A stretch of DNA of 35,102 nucleotides from Gammaproteobacteria bacterium. GTDB lineage: Bacteria > Pseudomonadota > Gammaproteobacteria > Steroidobacterales > Woeseiaceae. Within the stretch, counting starts at the first letter, position 1. Each line of letters starts with the position of its first letter. The stretch is taken from positions 1 through 35,102 of the forward strand of contig JAACFJ010000010.1 of assembly GCA_009937505.1 (NCBI GenBank), written 5' to 3'. Below the pieces are notes generated by a model. The model was not told the origin of the DNA. It ran no database searches and saw only the letters and a list, made by a program, of their open reading frames with translations. Position numbers and translations under genes: made by a program. Below, piece after piece: positions 16,701 to 25,102 of the stretch.

Positions 16701-17582
16701 TCAGTCAAGTGGCCAGGTCTGAACGGCGACGCCCGCACCGGACGGCCCCGCGATGAAAGCAACTTCGCCGCCAATGGGGCGCGCCTGCGCCTCGACGAGT
16801 ACGCGGCCACCGAGACTCTCGACCTTCGCGGTTACCGCCGACGGGTCCTCGACGCGGACGTAGTTGACCCAGACCGGGCGTTCATCCTCGAACGGATTTT
16901 GCAGTACACCCGCGCGCGGTTTGTCCGCATATTTCAGGACACGGTAACTCCGGTCCGCGTTCTCGACGTCATGATCCGTATGCTGGAAGCCCAGTACCGC
17001 CTGGTAAAAGCCGGTGGCTCCCTCGACGTCGTCGGTCCATAGTTCGTCCCATAGCCAGCCATTCTGCACGGGTTCTTCGTCCGAAGGGTCGCCGTCCCTG
17101 GTCTGAATCATCGCAAACAGCGCGCCGGTCGAATCCTCGACGACGGCCATTTGTCCGCGATCCCCGATCAGTTCCGGTGGGTTGAGGACATTGCCGCCCG
17201 CGCCGGATACACGATCCACCGCAGCATCGATGTCTGCGACAGAAATTGTAGTGATCCACTGCGAGATGTTCTCTTCCTTGCCCAGTGCATTGGTGTCTAC
17301 AATCCCGCCGATCAGTTCACCGTTGTGTCGAATCAACATGTAGGAATCGCCTCCGCCAACGCCGACGAACACTCTGGGCGCCTCGAATTCCCAGCCGAAC
17401 AGTTCGCCGTAAAAACGCCGCGACGCTTCCGGCGTATTGGTCAGCAGATCGCGCCAAACGACCTTGCCATTGTGACGCTCGTCCGTCGGCGATTCGGTGA
17501 TCGGCGGCAGGTTAACCGTGATCGCCGTACAGCCCGCGGCAAACAACACCAACGCCAGCGCCGTTATTCTCGGTGTCAGCAA
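16701..17582 (-). CDS. Two-domain VOC (glyoxalase-fold) lipoprotein
   Basis: This 293-residue protein has a lipoprotein signal (ALVLFAAGC, acylated at C18), then two tandem VOC domains. Domain 1 (about 38-160) opens GKVVWRDLLTNTPEASRRFY and contains YGELFGWEF; domain 2 (about 172-292) opens WLWDELWTDDVEGATGFYQAV and contains LGFQHT. VOC proteins bind metals and act as glyoxalases, dioxygenases, isomerases or drug-binding proteins; the substrate is unknown. The start is a TTG at 17582, supported by an AGGGGA ribosome-binding site 7-8 bases upstream and by the signal peptide beginning there. VOC lipoproteins are less usual than cytoplasmic ones. The small lipoprotein gene follows at a 10-base distance. 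Confidence 0.85.
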   Translation of the reverse strand: MLTPRITALALVLFAAGCTAITVNLPPITESPTDERHNGKVVWRDLLTNTPEASRRFYGELFGWEFEAPRVFVGVGGGDSYMLIRHNGELIGGIVDTNALGKEENISQWITTISVADIDAAVDRVSGAGGNVLNPPELIGDRGQMAVVEDSTGALFAMIQTRDGDPSDEEPVQNGWLWDELWTDDVEGATGFYQAVLGFQHTDHDVENADRSYRVLKYADKPRAGVLQNPFEDERPVWVNYVRVEDPSAVTAKVESLGGRVLVEAQARPIGGEVAFIAGPSGAGVAVQTWPLD

Positions 17583-17609
17583 CTCTCTTCCCCTGTCGAT
17601 AGTCTCAAG

Positions 17610-17633
17610 GCGGCGATGCTACCGCATCGCCGC
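17610..17633 (-). terminator. Perfect 10-bp hairpin downstream of the nuclease gene
   Basis: GCGGCGATGC (17610-17619) and GCATCGCCGC (17624-17633) are perfect inverted repeats with a 4-base loop. The hairpin lies 19 bases past the stop of the FAN1-type gene and 27 bases before the TTG start of the VOC gene, in a 70-base gap. There is no T-run after it on the minus strand, so it may be a Rho-assisted terminator, an RNA-stability element or a binding site. Confidence 0.4.
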
Positions 17634-17652
17634 AGCCTCCGCACGGTAGTTG

Positions 17653-19881
17653 TCAGCCAGATCCATCAGCCCCCTGTTGCCCGGCCAGCAGCTCGCTGCG
17701 TTTCTCATTGACGATCAGCAACAGCTGGACCGCGGCTTCGGCATCGCACAACGCGCGATGGTGATTCCTCAGAGGGATATCGTAGGCCTCCGCGAGCGCT
17801 GCCAGGCTGTATGAACGCTGCCCGGGATACAGCTTGCGCATCGAGGCGCAGGTGCAAAGCCTGGGATACCGGAACTTGCGACCGAGACGGGCAAACTCCC
17901 GCGAGATGAACCCGTAGTCGAATTCGACATTGTGCGCGACGAAAATGGACCCCCGCATGAATGTCTCGAACTCGTCCGCGATGTCGGAAAAATATGGCGC
18001 ATTCTCGACCATGGCGGGCGTGATCCCGGTCAGCCGGGTAATGCCCGGCGGTATCGACCGCTGTGGATTCAGCAGGGTCGAGAAGCGCCCCACGACCTCG
18101 CCGTTGCGAACCTTGACTGCACCGATCTCGGTAACCCGGTGATGTTCGCCGCGCCCGCCGGTGGTCTCCACGTCCACGACGACGTAATCCTGCCCCGGAT
18201 CCAGCGTCCAGCGAATGCGCACGACGTCCGCACGAAATCCGGCGGCACGCAACTGCTCTATGCGCAAGAGCTGGTTGCGGCGCAGCTGGTCGCCCTCCGT
18301 CTTGACCTCGATGAATCGTGCGCCACTGTCGTCCATCACCAGCAAGTCCGGATAACCGTAACGGGATCCCTCGTAGTCCCGGCAGATGCGCGTGAGGACC
18401 TGTCGCAACGGATCACCGCGTTCGGTTTCGAGCAGCGCGAACAACGCGTCGATCACGCTGCGCCGCCACCGGAATACCCCGTTGGGCGTGCCGTAATGGG
18501 CCGTACTGGACCGCAACAGTTCGCGTACCACGGATTTCGGCTCGTCGAGGTTCGCCAGCTTCGCATCGATCCTGGCGCGGTTATCATCGTAAAAAGTGCC
18601 TGTGGTCAGGTTGCGCGGCACAAACTCGAACGGCGAATGCAGTTCCGCATCGTCGCCCGCAAATAGTTCCTCCCAAAAATAGAGGCCGAAAAACGTTCTC
18701 CACAGCGCGTTCTCGACACGAAACGCGCGCTGGCCCGCCCGCTCGAAGTAATTGGCGGCAGCACGTTCCGGTGAGCCGCTTTGCGCTTCGTCGATGTCGA
18801 TGGTCCCGGCAGCCCGCAGGACGTCGGTGACGGCGGACGTGCGCTTGCTCCCGAACTTGCGTTCGTAGAAGTCTCGCGCGAACAACCATTCCTCGTCGCT
18901 GCCAGGATCGTCGATACAGCGCTCGAGGTAACCTCTGGCCTCGTCCTTCTGGCCGCTCGCAAAGAGGATGCGCACGGAACGCTCCATGCACTGCACCGAT
19001 TCGCCCGCCTGGAAAAGCCTGAGGGCCCCGTAAGTATCCCCTGCCTTTTCCGCCTTGCGCCCCAGGCGATAGGCGAGCTTGTCACGCAGGGCCGCAGCGC
19101 CGGGACTGAACGGTTCGGGCCATTCGCAGGCCTCGTCCATGAGGTCCTGGACCGCGAGCGCAGGGGCCGAACGCAAACGCGCCAGGCGCGTTTCAAAAAA
19201 ATAATGCTCGAACGCTTCCTCCCGATCCGCAAAACGCGGCTCGAAGGACTCGCGAAAACTGTGCGTCCTGACGATACCCAGGTCGCGCATCGTAAATCGC
19301 GACAGCCCGTCCTGCAGCCGGCCGAAGTACAGGAACGTCAGGAAATCGACTTCCTGCGTCCGGCCCTGCACCACGAGCCTTGAAAGATCGACATGGTTTA
19401 CGAAGTCCGCGGGTGCGCAATTCGCCTTGGCGAACGCAACGTACTCGGCCTTCTTCATGGAACTGCGCACGCCGACGAAACGGGTGGCCAGGGACTCGAA
19501 AAGTTCGCTTCTCGTCAGGAAACGCAACAGCTCGTCGAAATGCGCTTCGGACGGCGACTCGAGCCAGCCATCATCGCGCAGTATCGCAACGAGCGCCTGC
19601 GTCTCGCCCAGCTCCGGGTACTTCAGCCGATTACTTGCAAAGACGTTGCCCTTGCGATTCACAAGCCTCACGTAGAGGCACTGCGCGTCACGTGGAAGAC
19701 GCTCGAAATCGCGGAAAAAGGCGATATGGTTGTCGAGCAGGACGTGACCGTAGTTGGCCTCGACGAATTCCATCATCTCGACGAAGTGCGAGTGGTAATA
19801 GAAGGTCGGAAGCTCTCGAGGCCGGCGCCCCGAGGCAACGTATTCCTTGGGAACGGGGGCGGTATGCATGTCGTCCGGCAT
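17653..19881 (-). CDS. FAN1-like VRR-NUC nuclease fused to DEDDh 3'-5' exonuclease
   Basis: This 742-residue protein joins two nucleases. The N-terminal part is FAN1-like: FYYHSHFVEMMEFVEANYGH, AQCLYVRLVNRKGNVF, a helical mid-region with TPR-like character (about 270-370), and FFGLYFWEELFAGDD. The VRR-NUC core follows with YGYPDLLVMDDSG (D512) and FIEVKTEGDQL (E525, K527), the PD-(D/E)xK residues. From about 566 a DnaQ/PolC-type exonuclease begins: VVVDVETTGG (D570, E572), VAHNVEFDYGF (D655) and HHRALCD (H708, D713), so all DEDDh residues are present. FAN1 cuts flap and crosslinked DNA; the exonuclease would trim 3' ends. I used the ATG at 19881; another at 19869 is possible, and the longer frame to 19992 overlaps the divergent secreted-protein gene. 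Confidence 0.88.
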   Translation of the reverse strand: MPDDMHTAPVPKEYVASGRRPRELPTFYYHSHFVEMMEFVEANYGHVLLDNHIAFFRDFERLPRDAQCLYVRLVNRKGNVFASNRLKYPELGETQALVAILRDDGWLESPSEAHFDELLRFLTRSELFESLATRFVGVRSSMKKAEYVAFAKANCAPADFVNHVDLSRLVVQGRTQEVDFLTFLYFGRLQDGLSRFTMRDLGIVRTHSFRESFEPRFADREEAFEHYFFETRLARLRSAPALAVQDLMDEACEWPEPFSPGAAALRDKLAYRLGRKAEKAGDTYGALRLFQAGESVQCMERSVRILFASGQKDEARGYLERCIDDPGSDEEWLFARDFYERKFGSKRTSAVTDVLRAAGTIDIDEAQSGSPERAAANYFERAGQRAFRVENALWRTFFGLYFWEELFAGDDAELHSPFEFVPRNLTTGTFYDDNRARIDAKLANLDEPKSVVRELLRSSTAHYGTPNGVFRWRRSVIDALFALLETERGDPLRQVLTRICRDYEGSRYGYPDLLVMDDSGARFIEVKTEGDQLRRNQLLRIEQLRAAGFRADVVRIRWTLDPGQDYVVVDVETTGGRGEHHRVTEIGAVKVRNGEVVGRFSTLLNPQRSIPPGITRLTGITPAMVENAPYFSDIADEFETFMRGSIFVAHNVEFDYGFISREFARLGRKFRYPRLCTCASMRKLYPGQRSYSLAALAEAYDIPLRNHHRALCDAEAAVQLLLIVNEKRSELLAGQQGADGSG

Positions 19882-19925
19882 GCCCACATATTGCAGTGGC
19901 ACCGCGCTGCCGGCAACATGCCCGT

Positions 19926-20933
19926 ATGCCTGCTGTTCGAATCGCCGTGTGCCTGGTCGCAGTGCTGTTGCTGTCACCGCTGCACGCGACATCCCTGTTC
20001 GATGAGACGGCCGTCGTTGACGCCACGCTCGAGGGCCCGCTGCGGGAACTGATGGGCGACACGGACAGCCGCGAACAGCTGCCCTTCCTGTTGCGTGCCG
20101 ACGGCACGGAACACGCGATCAAGGTCCGGCTCCGCGGCAAGAGCCGACTGCGTGTCTGCAACTTCCTCCCGATACGCGTGAATTTCAAGAAAGGTGAAGT
20201 CGACGGCACGCTCTTCGAGGGACAGGACAAGCTCAAGCTGGTCGTGCCCTGCTACACGTCAGAACGTGCCGAGAAAAACCTTGTCGAGGAGTACGTGGTC
20301 TACCGGATTTTCAACCTGCTGACACCCGCAAGCTATCGCGTGCGCCTGCTGCGGATGACGTTCATCGACACTGGGGGCGACGGCGAAAACGAACGCATGC
20401 ATGCATTCTTGCTCGAGCCAACGGCGAAACTGGCCGAGCGTCTCGGTGGCCGGGAATCCGAGTTACCCGAGGTGGCGCTCAACTGGCTGGACGCGGATCA
20501 CATGGCGCTGATTTACGTTTTCCAGTACCTGGTCAGCAATTTCGACTGGTCCCTTGTAAGGTCACACGAGGAGAAAGCCTGCTGTCACAACGGCACGCTG
20601 ATCGAAACCGACACGAATATTCTCTATGTTCCCTACGACTTCGATCTTTCGGGTTTCGTCGACGCACCGTATGCCTTTCCACCACCAGACCTGCGCATCG
20701 ACAGGGTGACGCAACGCCGCTACCGCGGTTTTTGCACCGACAGGGACAGGTTAGAGAAAGCGCTGGATACCATCGTCTCGAAAAGGCAGGACATCGCCGC
20801 GCTCATCGAATCGTTGCCCGTACTCAGCGATAAGAACAAGGGTAGCCGCATGTCCTACCTGGACCAGTTCTTCCGGGCCGCCGAGAAAGAAGAGAAGCTC
20901 CTGAAGCGTTTCGAGAATCACTGCCTGGATTAG
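19926..20933 (+). CDS. Secreted CotH-kinase-like protein, paralogue 1
   Basis: The predicted product has 335 residues with a signal peptide (about 1-22, IAVCLVAVLLLSPLHATS). Conserved blocks shared with the gene at 34118-35035 are LRGKSRLRVCNFLPIRVNFKK, KLKLVVPC, YRIFNLLTPASYRVRL, SNFDWS (D207), CCHN (219-222), VPYDFDLSGFVDAPYA (PYDFD 236-240) and VTQRRYRGFC. The NxDWS...N...PYDFD series recalls the catalytic Asp, the Asn and the metal-binding Asp of CotH-type protein kinases; the assignment is by pattern only. Four or more conserved cysteines suggest disulfides in the periplasm. The ATG at 19926 leaves a 44-base gap from the divergent FAN1-type gene. The 3' end overlaps the convergent guaD stop. 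Confidence 0.7.
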   Translation: MPAVRIAVCLVAVLLLSPLHATSLFDETAVVDATLEGPLRELMGDTDSREQLPFLLRADGTEHAIKVRLRGKSRLRVCNFLPIRVNFKKGEVDGTLFEGQDKLKLVVPCYTSERAEKNLVEEYVVYRIFNLLTPASYRVRLLRMTFIDTGGDGENERMHAFLLEPTAKLAERLGGRESELPEVALNWLDADHMALIYVFQYLVSNFDWSLVRSHEEKACCHNGTLIETDTNILYVPYDFDLSGFVDAPYAFPPPDLRIDRVTQRRYRGFCTDRDRLEKALDTIVSKRQDIAALIESLPVLSDKNKGSRMSYLDQFFRAAEKEEKLLKRFENHCLD

Positions 20934-22216
20934 GCGGGCAGGCCCTGCAAATAAGTTGCCGCGACGTTCCGGTCGTCGCCCAGCACGATAAGCGCAAACA
21001 GCAACTCGTCCGGCGACCTGGCCAGCGCGGTGCGGTGTGCGCTGATCGATGTGCCACGTGGGTCCAGCACGATGAAATCCGCTTCCTTGCCGGTTTCGAA
21101 ATTCCCGATCCGGTTATCGAGGTACAGGGCTTGCGCCGCCCCCAGCGTTGCGAGGTACAGCGCACGGCCGGGCGGCAATGGCTGCTGCTGGAGATGCAGG
21201 ACCTTGTATGCCTCGCGCATCGTCTTCAATAGCGACAGGCTCGTGCCGCCACCGACGTCGGTGCCCAGCCCGACACGAATCTGCCACTCGCGCAGCCGGC
21301 GCAGATCGAACAGGCCGCTGCCCAGGAACATGTTCGACGTCGGGCAATGTGCCGCCGCCGCGCCGCTCTCTGCCATGAGCCGGCATTCCTCGTCCTGCAC
21401 GTGCAGGCAATGGGCAAACACGGATCGCTCCCGAACCAGGCCGAAACGGTCGTAAACGTCCAGGTAACTCGAACTCCACGGAAACAGCCGGGAAATCTGC
21501 TCGACTTCGTCGTGATTCTCGGCGAGGTGTGTGTGCACCCACACGTCCGGATATTCGGCGGCGAGGCGCCCTGCCGCCTCTAGCTGCGCCTCGCTCGAAG
21601 TCAGCGCGAAGCGTGGCGTGATGGCGTAGCCGAGCCGGCCTTTGCCATGCCAGCGCTCGATGAGCTGCTTGCTGTGCTCGTAGCCCGTTGCCGCACTGTC
21701 GCGCAGCGCCTCGGGGCAATTCGCATCCATGAGTACCTTGCCGGCGATCAGGCGCATGTTTTTTGCGGCAGCCGCCTCGAAAATGGCATCCGCAGAGTGC
21801 GCATGCACGGTGCCGAATACCAGCGCCGTCGTCGTGCCGTTTTTGAGGAGCTCATCGACGAAGACCGAGGCGACCTCACGTGCATACGCCTCGTCCGCGA
21901 ATCGCATCTCCCGGGGAAACGCATATCGGTGCAGCCAGTCGAGTAACTCCTCACCGTAGGATGCGATTACGTCGATTTGCGGATAGTGGACGTGACAGTC
22001 TATTAGCCCCGGCACGATCAGCTTGCCGGAAAAGTCCTCGACGCGCGTATCGTCGGACAGCAACCCCATCAGGGCATCGGCCTCGCCGAGTTCGGTGATC
22101 AGGCCGTCCTCGACGACGAGCAACCCGTCCTCGAGCCAGGCGATGGCTTTTTCATCGTCCTGCTCGCCGGGATCGGCGAGACAGTGAAAAACTGAACCGC
22201 GGAAAGCCGTGCGCAT
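20930..22216 (-). CDS. guaD: Guanine deaminase
   Basis: GuaD hydrolyses guanine to xanthine and ammonia in the cytoplasm, feeding xanthine dehydrogenase. The 428-residue product starts at ATG 22216 (MRTAFRGSVFHCLADPG, the family N-terminus). Zinc ligands and catalytic motifs are visible: DCHVHYPQ, GTTTALVFGTVH, VHTHLAEN, SVFAHCLH and LGTDVGGGTS. The amidohydrolase pattern FETGKEADFIVLDPRG near the C-terminus is also present. It is the last gene of the purine operon, 4 bases after the allA stop, with a GGAG motif in the end of allA acting as its ribosome-binding site. The stop overlaps the convergent CotH-like gene. Confidence 0.94.
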   Translation of the reverse strand: MRTAFRGSVFHCLADPGEQDDEKAIAWLEDGLLVVEDGLITELGEADALMGLLSDDTRVEDFSGKLIVPGLIDCHVHYPQIDVIASYGEELLDWLHRYAFPREMRFADEAYAREVASVFVDELLKNGTTTALVFGTVHAHSADAIFEAAAAKNMRLIAGKVLMDANCPEALRDSAATGYEHSKQLIERWHGKGRLGYAITPRFALTSSEAQLEAAGRLAAEYPDVWVHTHLAENHDEVEQISRLFPWSSSYLDVYDRFGLVRERSVFAHCLHVQDEECRLMAESGAAAAHCPTSNMFLGSGLFDLRRLREWQIRVGLGTDVGGGTSLSLLKTMREAYKVLHLQQQPLPPGRALYLATLGAAQALYLDNRIGNFETGKEADFIVLDPRGTSISAHRTALARSPDELLFALIVLGDDRNVAATYLQGLPA

Positions 22217-22220
22217 GCCG

Positions 22221-22721
22221 TCAGGGCTCCAGCAGGAGCACGCTCTCATCGAGTACGTGCTCATCGCAATTCGGCAGGTCGCCGGCCCGGTCGATGACGA
22301 GAAACTCCTGCCCCGCCTCGAACGCGATCAACGGCATGTGCCAGGTGCCGCGCTGGTAATTCACGCCTTGCCGGCCATTGGTTACGAACGCCTGCAGGTC
22401 CGCCAGCTCGACGCTCTCTCCCGGTGGCGCGACGACGACCACGAAACGGGCCGGTGCCAGCGGCACGAACGCCTGGCTGCCGAGCGGATGACGTTCGACG
22501 ACATCAAATCGGTAAGGCAGCTTCGTCGCACTGCGACAGCGGGCGACGCTTATGCAGACCCGGCCGTCCGCGCCCACGTTCACGCCGCACAGGTCGTCGA
22601 AACGCTCGAATCGCGCTTCATTCATGCGTTGTCGTTGTGTGCCGGATGCTTCGATTACGTCACCGAACGGCAGAAAACGTTCGCGGGTCAGCGGCAGCGG
22701 TTTTAGCGTGGGGCCGCTCAT
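22221..22721 (-). CDS. allA: Ureidoglycolate lyase
   Basis: AllA splits (S)-ureidoglycolate into glyoxylate and urea, the last step of the pathway encoded here. The 166-residue length is normal for the cupin-fold AllA family. Visible segments are LPLTRERFLPFGDVIE at the start, ERHPLGSQAFVPLAPARFVVVVAPPG, and GVNYQRGTWHMPLIAF with the conserved Tyr-Arg-His of the active site. The ATG at 22721 overlaps the allantoicase stop by 4 bases. The urea made would need a urease or urea carboxylase, and neither is in this window. Confidence 0.93.
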   Translation of the reverse strand: MSGPTLKPLPLTRERFLPFGDVIEASGTQRQRMNEARFERFDDLCGVNVGADGRVCISVARCRSATKLPYRFDVVERHPLGSQAFVPLAPARFVVVVAPPGESVELADLQAFVTNGRQGVNYQRGTWHMPLIAFEAGQEFLVIDRAGDLPNCDEHVLDESVLLLEP

Positions 22722-23707
22722 GAACCCTCGTCGGCTGCGACGCGCCCGAAAAGGCGCAATCGGCTGACGCCGCCATCGGGATAGATCGACATACGCACGT
22801 GACTGACCGGCCCGAGACCGTCCACCTCCGTGTCGAAGTAATGCTGCTGGTCCATGGAGAGCTTCGTTTCGGGCAGCAAGGCCTGCCAGCGCTCGCTGTC
22901 GGCCGTCGCCTGGGCGTGGTTCTCGAACAGCGCCGCCTCCACCGACACCCGGTCGGGATAGTTGCCTTTGAAATGCGCGGTGTCGACCTCGACTCGCTCG
23001 ACGATACCCGGCCTGCCGAGTGCGACGATCACCCAGTCGTTGCCGGGTCCGCGGCGGCGTGCTGTTTCCCAGCCGTCGCCCATGTTCACGCCGCGCCCCG
23101 GCAGGTTGAGGTTGTGCATGCTGCCGTAGTGCTCGTCGCTCGCCGCGAGCGCACGGCCGCCGTTTCGCAACGCGAACAAATCGACGACGCCGTCATCGTC
23201 TTCGAATCCTGCTCGCACTTCACCGTAGATACGCAGGCGCGCGATGCCGCCGTCAGGATAAATATTGAGGCGCAGGTGAGTCCAGACGTTCGGATCGCTC
23301 ACCCCGACGAAATGATGCTGGTCGCCGGCGAGGCCGGTCCGCGGGACGATCTCGGTCCAGCCGGTTTCCGGCACGTCCACGTCGCTTACACAAACATCGA
23401 TCGAAGCCTGCGGCGGGAAGTTACCCGTGAAATAGCTGGTATCGATGTCGATGCCGTGAACGACACCCGGCACGCCCAGCCGGATTATGCAGTGATCATG
23501 GCCCGGAGTGCGGCGGCGGCGGCTCTCCCAGCCGTCCATCCACTTGCCGTGGTCGTCGTACTTGTCTTCGATGAACACCGGGTCCGCGGGCTGGATCAGT
23601 CGTTCCTTGGCGGCGAAGAATTCGTCGCTGGCGTGGGTTACGCGCGTGCCCAGGCGCGGCTGCTCGAGCCGGACCCATTCCCGAAACGGATTTTCGGATG
23701 AGGGCAT
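22718..23707 (-). CDS. alc: Allantoicase
   Basis: Allantoicase hydrolyses allantoate to (S)-ureidoglycolate and urea. The 329-residue protein is the usual tandem of two jelly-roll domains: repeat 1 holds MDGWESRRRRTPGHDHCIIRLG and HLRLNIYPDGGIARLRIYG, and repeat 2 holds MGDGWETARRRGPGNDWVIVALG and HVRMSIYPDGGVSRLRLFG. Its start overlaps the uraD stop by one base (TGATG) and its stop overlaps allA by 4 bases. Use of allantoicase rather than allantoate amidohydrolase (AllC) means nitrogen leaves as urea rather than ammonia. Confidence 0.95.
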   Translation of the reverse strand: MPSSENPFREWVRLEQPRLGTRVTHASDEFFAAKERLIQPADPVFIEDKYDDHGKWMDGWESRRRRTPGHDHCIIRLGVPGVVHGIDIDTSYFTGNFPPQASIDVCVSDVDVPETGWTEIVPRTGLAGDQHHFVGVSDPNVWTHLRLNIYPDGGIARLRIYGEVRAGFEDDDGVVDLFALRNGGRALAASDEHYGSMHNLNLPGRGVNMGDGWETARRRGPGNDWVIVALGRPGIVERVEVDTAHFKGNYPDRVSVEAALFENHAQATADSERWQALLPETKLSMDQQHYFDTEVDGLGPVSHVRMSIYPDGGVSRLRLFGRVAADEGS

Positions 23708-24192
23708 CAGTTCGCTCCCAATGAAACCAGCCGCATACGTGCAATCTTGTGAATCTCGCTCAGGGCATTCTCGAACTCTTCATCGTAATCATTCTCGAGC
23801 CGTGACTCGAATGCCGCGAGGATCTCTGCACGGCTGCTGCCGCGAACTGCCATAACGAACGGGAAGCCGAACTTCCTGCGGTACGCCTCGTTGAGCGCCT
23901 GGAAACGCGCATACTCCTCCGGCGAACACTGGTCCAGGCCGGCACTGGACTGCTCTGTCTCCGAATCGTCGGTCAGTTCGCCCGCGACCGCCGCTTTCCC
24001 GGCCAGGTCCGGGTGCGCACGAATCAGCACGAGCTGCCGGTCGGGCGACGCGTTGTCCACACAATCCTCCATCACCCTTGCGATGACGTCGACATCCGCG
24101 CTGCCATCGAGCAGCGGCGCCGCCCTCTCCGCCACCCAGGGCGAGTGCTCGTAGGTGCCGCCGTAGCGCGCGATGAATTCTTTGTCTTTCAT
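23707..24192 (-). CDS. uraD: 2-oxo-4-hydroxy-4-carboxy-5-ureidoimidazoline decarboxylase
   Basis: UraD decarboxylates OHCU to S-allantoin. The 161-residue product shows the family pattern: FIARYGGTYEHSPWVAERA with the active-site His of EHSPW, LIRAHPDLAGKAAVAGELT, SAGLDQCSPEEYARFQALN, and FGFPFVMAVRGSSRAEILAAF. I chose the ATG at 24192, one base after the puuE stop, with a GGATGGG motif in the end of puuE; a second ATG at 24204 would add four residues. The protein ends 'GAN' without a peroxisomal-type signal, as expected for bacteria. Confidence 0.94.
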   Translation of the reverse strand: MKDKEFIARYGGTYEHSPWVAERAAPLLDGSADVDVIARVMEDCVDNASPDRQLVLIRAHPDLAGKAAVAGELTDDSETEQSSAGLDQCSPEEYARFQALNEAYRRKFGFPFVMAVRGSSRAEILAAFESRLENDYDEEFENALSEIHKIARMRLVSLGAN

Positions 24193-24193
24193 G

Positions 24194-25102
24194 CTATGAC
24201 CCATCCAGCGGGAAATACTCGCGCCAGTGCCGCGCGATGTCGATACGCCGACACACCCAGACGTCGTCGAACGAGGCAATGTAGTCGAGGAAGCGCATCA
24301 GCGCAGCGGCACGCCCGGGCCGGCCGGCCAGCCGGCAGTGCAAACCTACCGACATCATCCGTCCGCCCTCGGCATGCAGCACGTCGAAGGAATCCCTGAG
24401 GTAGTCGAAAAACTGCTGTCCCGAATTGAAGCCCTGGGCCGTGGCGAAGCGCATGTCATTGGCATCCAGCGTGTACGGGACCATGAGCTGCGGCGTCGCC
24501 TGCGAGCGGTCCCAGTAAGGCAAGTCGTCCGCATAGGAGTCCGCGTTGTAGAGGAAGCCGCCCTCCTCCGCGACCAGCCGGTGCGTATTCGGGCTGCAGC
24601 GGCCTAGGTACCAGCCGAGCGGACGTTCACCCGTAACCTGCGTGTGGATGTCGATTGCTTGCCCGAGGTGCTCCTTCTCGGTCGCCTCGTCGACGGCCTG
24701 GTAGTCGACCCAGCGGTAACCGTGACTGGCGATCTCCCAGCCCGCATCCCGCATCGCGGCCACGGCCTCCGGGTTGCGCTGCAAGGCCATTGCGACGCCG
24801 AACACCGTGACCGCGAGACCGCGCTCCGTAAACATCCTGTGCAGTCGCCAGAAGCCCGCGCGCGCCCCGTATTCGTAAAGCGACTCCATGTTCATATGGC
24901 GTTGGCCCGGGTAGGCAGCGGCGCCGACGATCTCGGACAGGAACGCCTCGGATGCGGCGTCCCCATGCAGCACGCAGTTTTCCGCACCCTCCTCGTAATT
25001 GACGACGAATTGCACCGCCGTGCGTGCACCGTCCGGCCAGCCCGGATCGGGTGGCCGCGCGCCGTAGCCACGAAGATCGCGCGGATAGTCTTCCTTGCTC
25101 AT
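24194..25102 (-). CDS. puuE: Allantoinase, PuuE (polysaccharide-deacetylase-fold) type
   Basis: PuuE hydrolyses allantoin to allantoate. It is unrelated to the zinc amidohydrolase AllB and belongs to the NodB/polysaccharide-deacetylase fold. The 302-residue product has the PuuE signature QFVVNYEEGAENCVLHGDAASE, then EYGARAGFWRLHRMF, AGWEIASHGYRWVDYQ and SVGLHCRLAGRPGRA. The family-consistent start is ATG 25102, overlapping the puuD stop by 4 bases. Linking puuE with cytochrome-fused puuD and alc is typical of the proteobacterial urate pathway. Confidence 0.94.
   Translation of the reverse strand: MSKEDYPRDLRGYGARPPDPGWPDGARTAVQFVVNYEEGAENCVLHGDAASEAFLSEIVGAAAYPGQRHMNMESLYEYGARAGFWRLHRMFTERGLAVTVFGVAMALQRNPEAVAAMRDAGWEIASHGYRWVDYQAVDEATEKEHLGQAIDIHTQVTGERPLGWYLGRCSPNTHRLVAEEGGFLYNADSYADDLPYWDRSQATPQLMVPYTLDANDMRFATAQGFNSGQQFFDYLRDSFDVLHAEGGRMMSVGLHCRLAGRPGRAAALMRFLDYIASFDDVWVCRRIDIARHWREYFPLDGS

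Noticed and set aside
19882-19992. N-terminal extension of the FAN1-type protein
   Set aside because: It would overlap the divergent secreted-protein gene and its signal peptide, and FAN1-like similarity begins only after the ATG at 19881.
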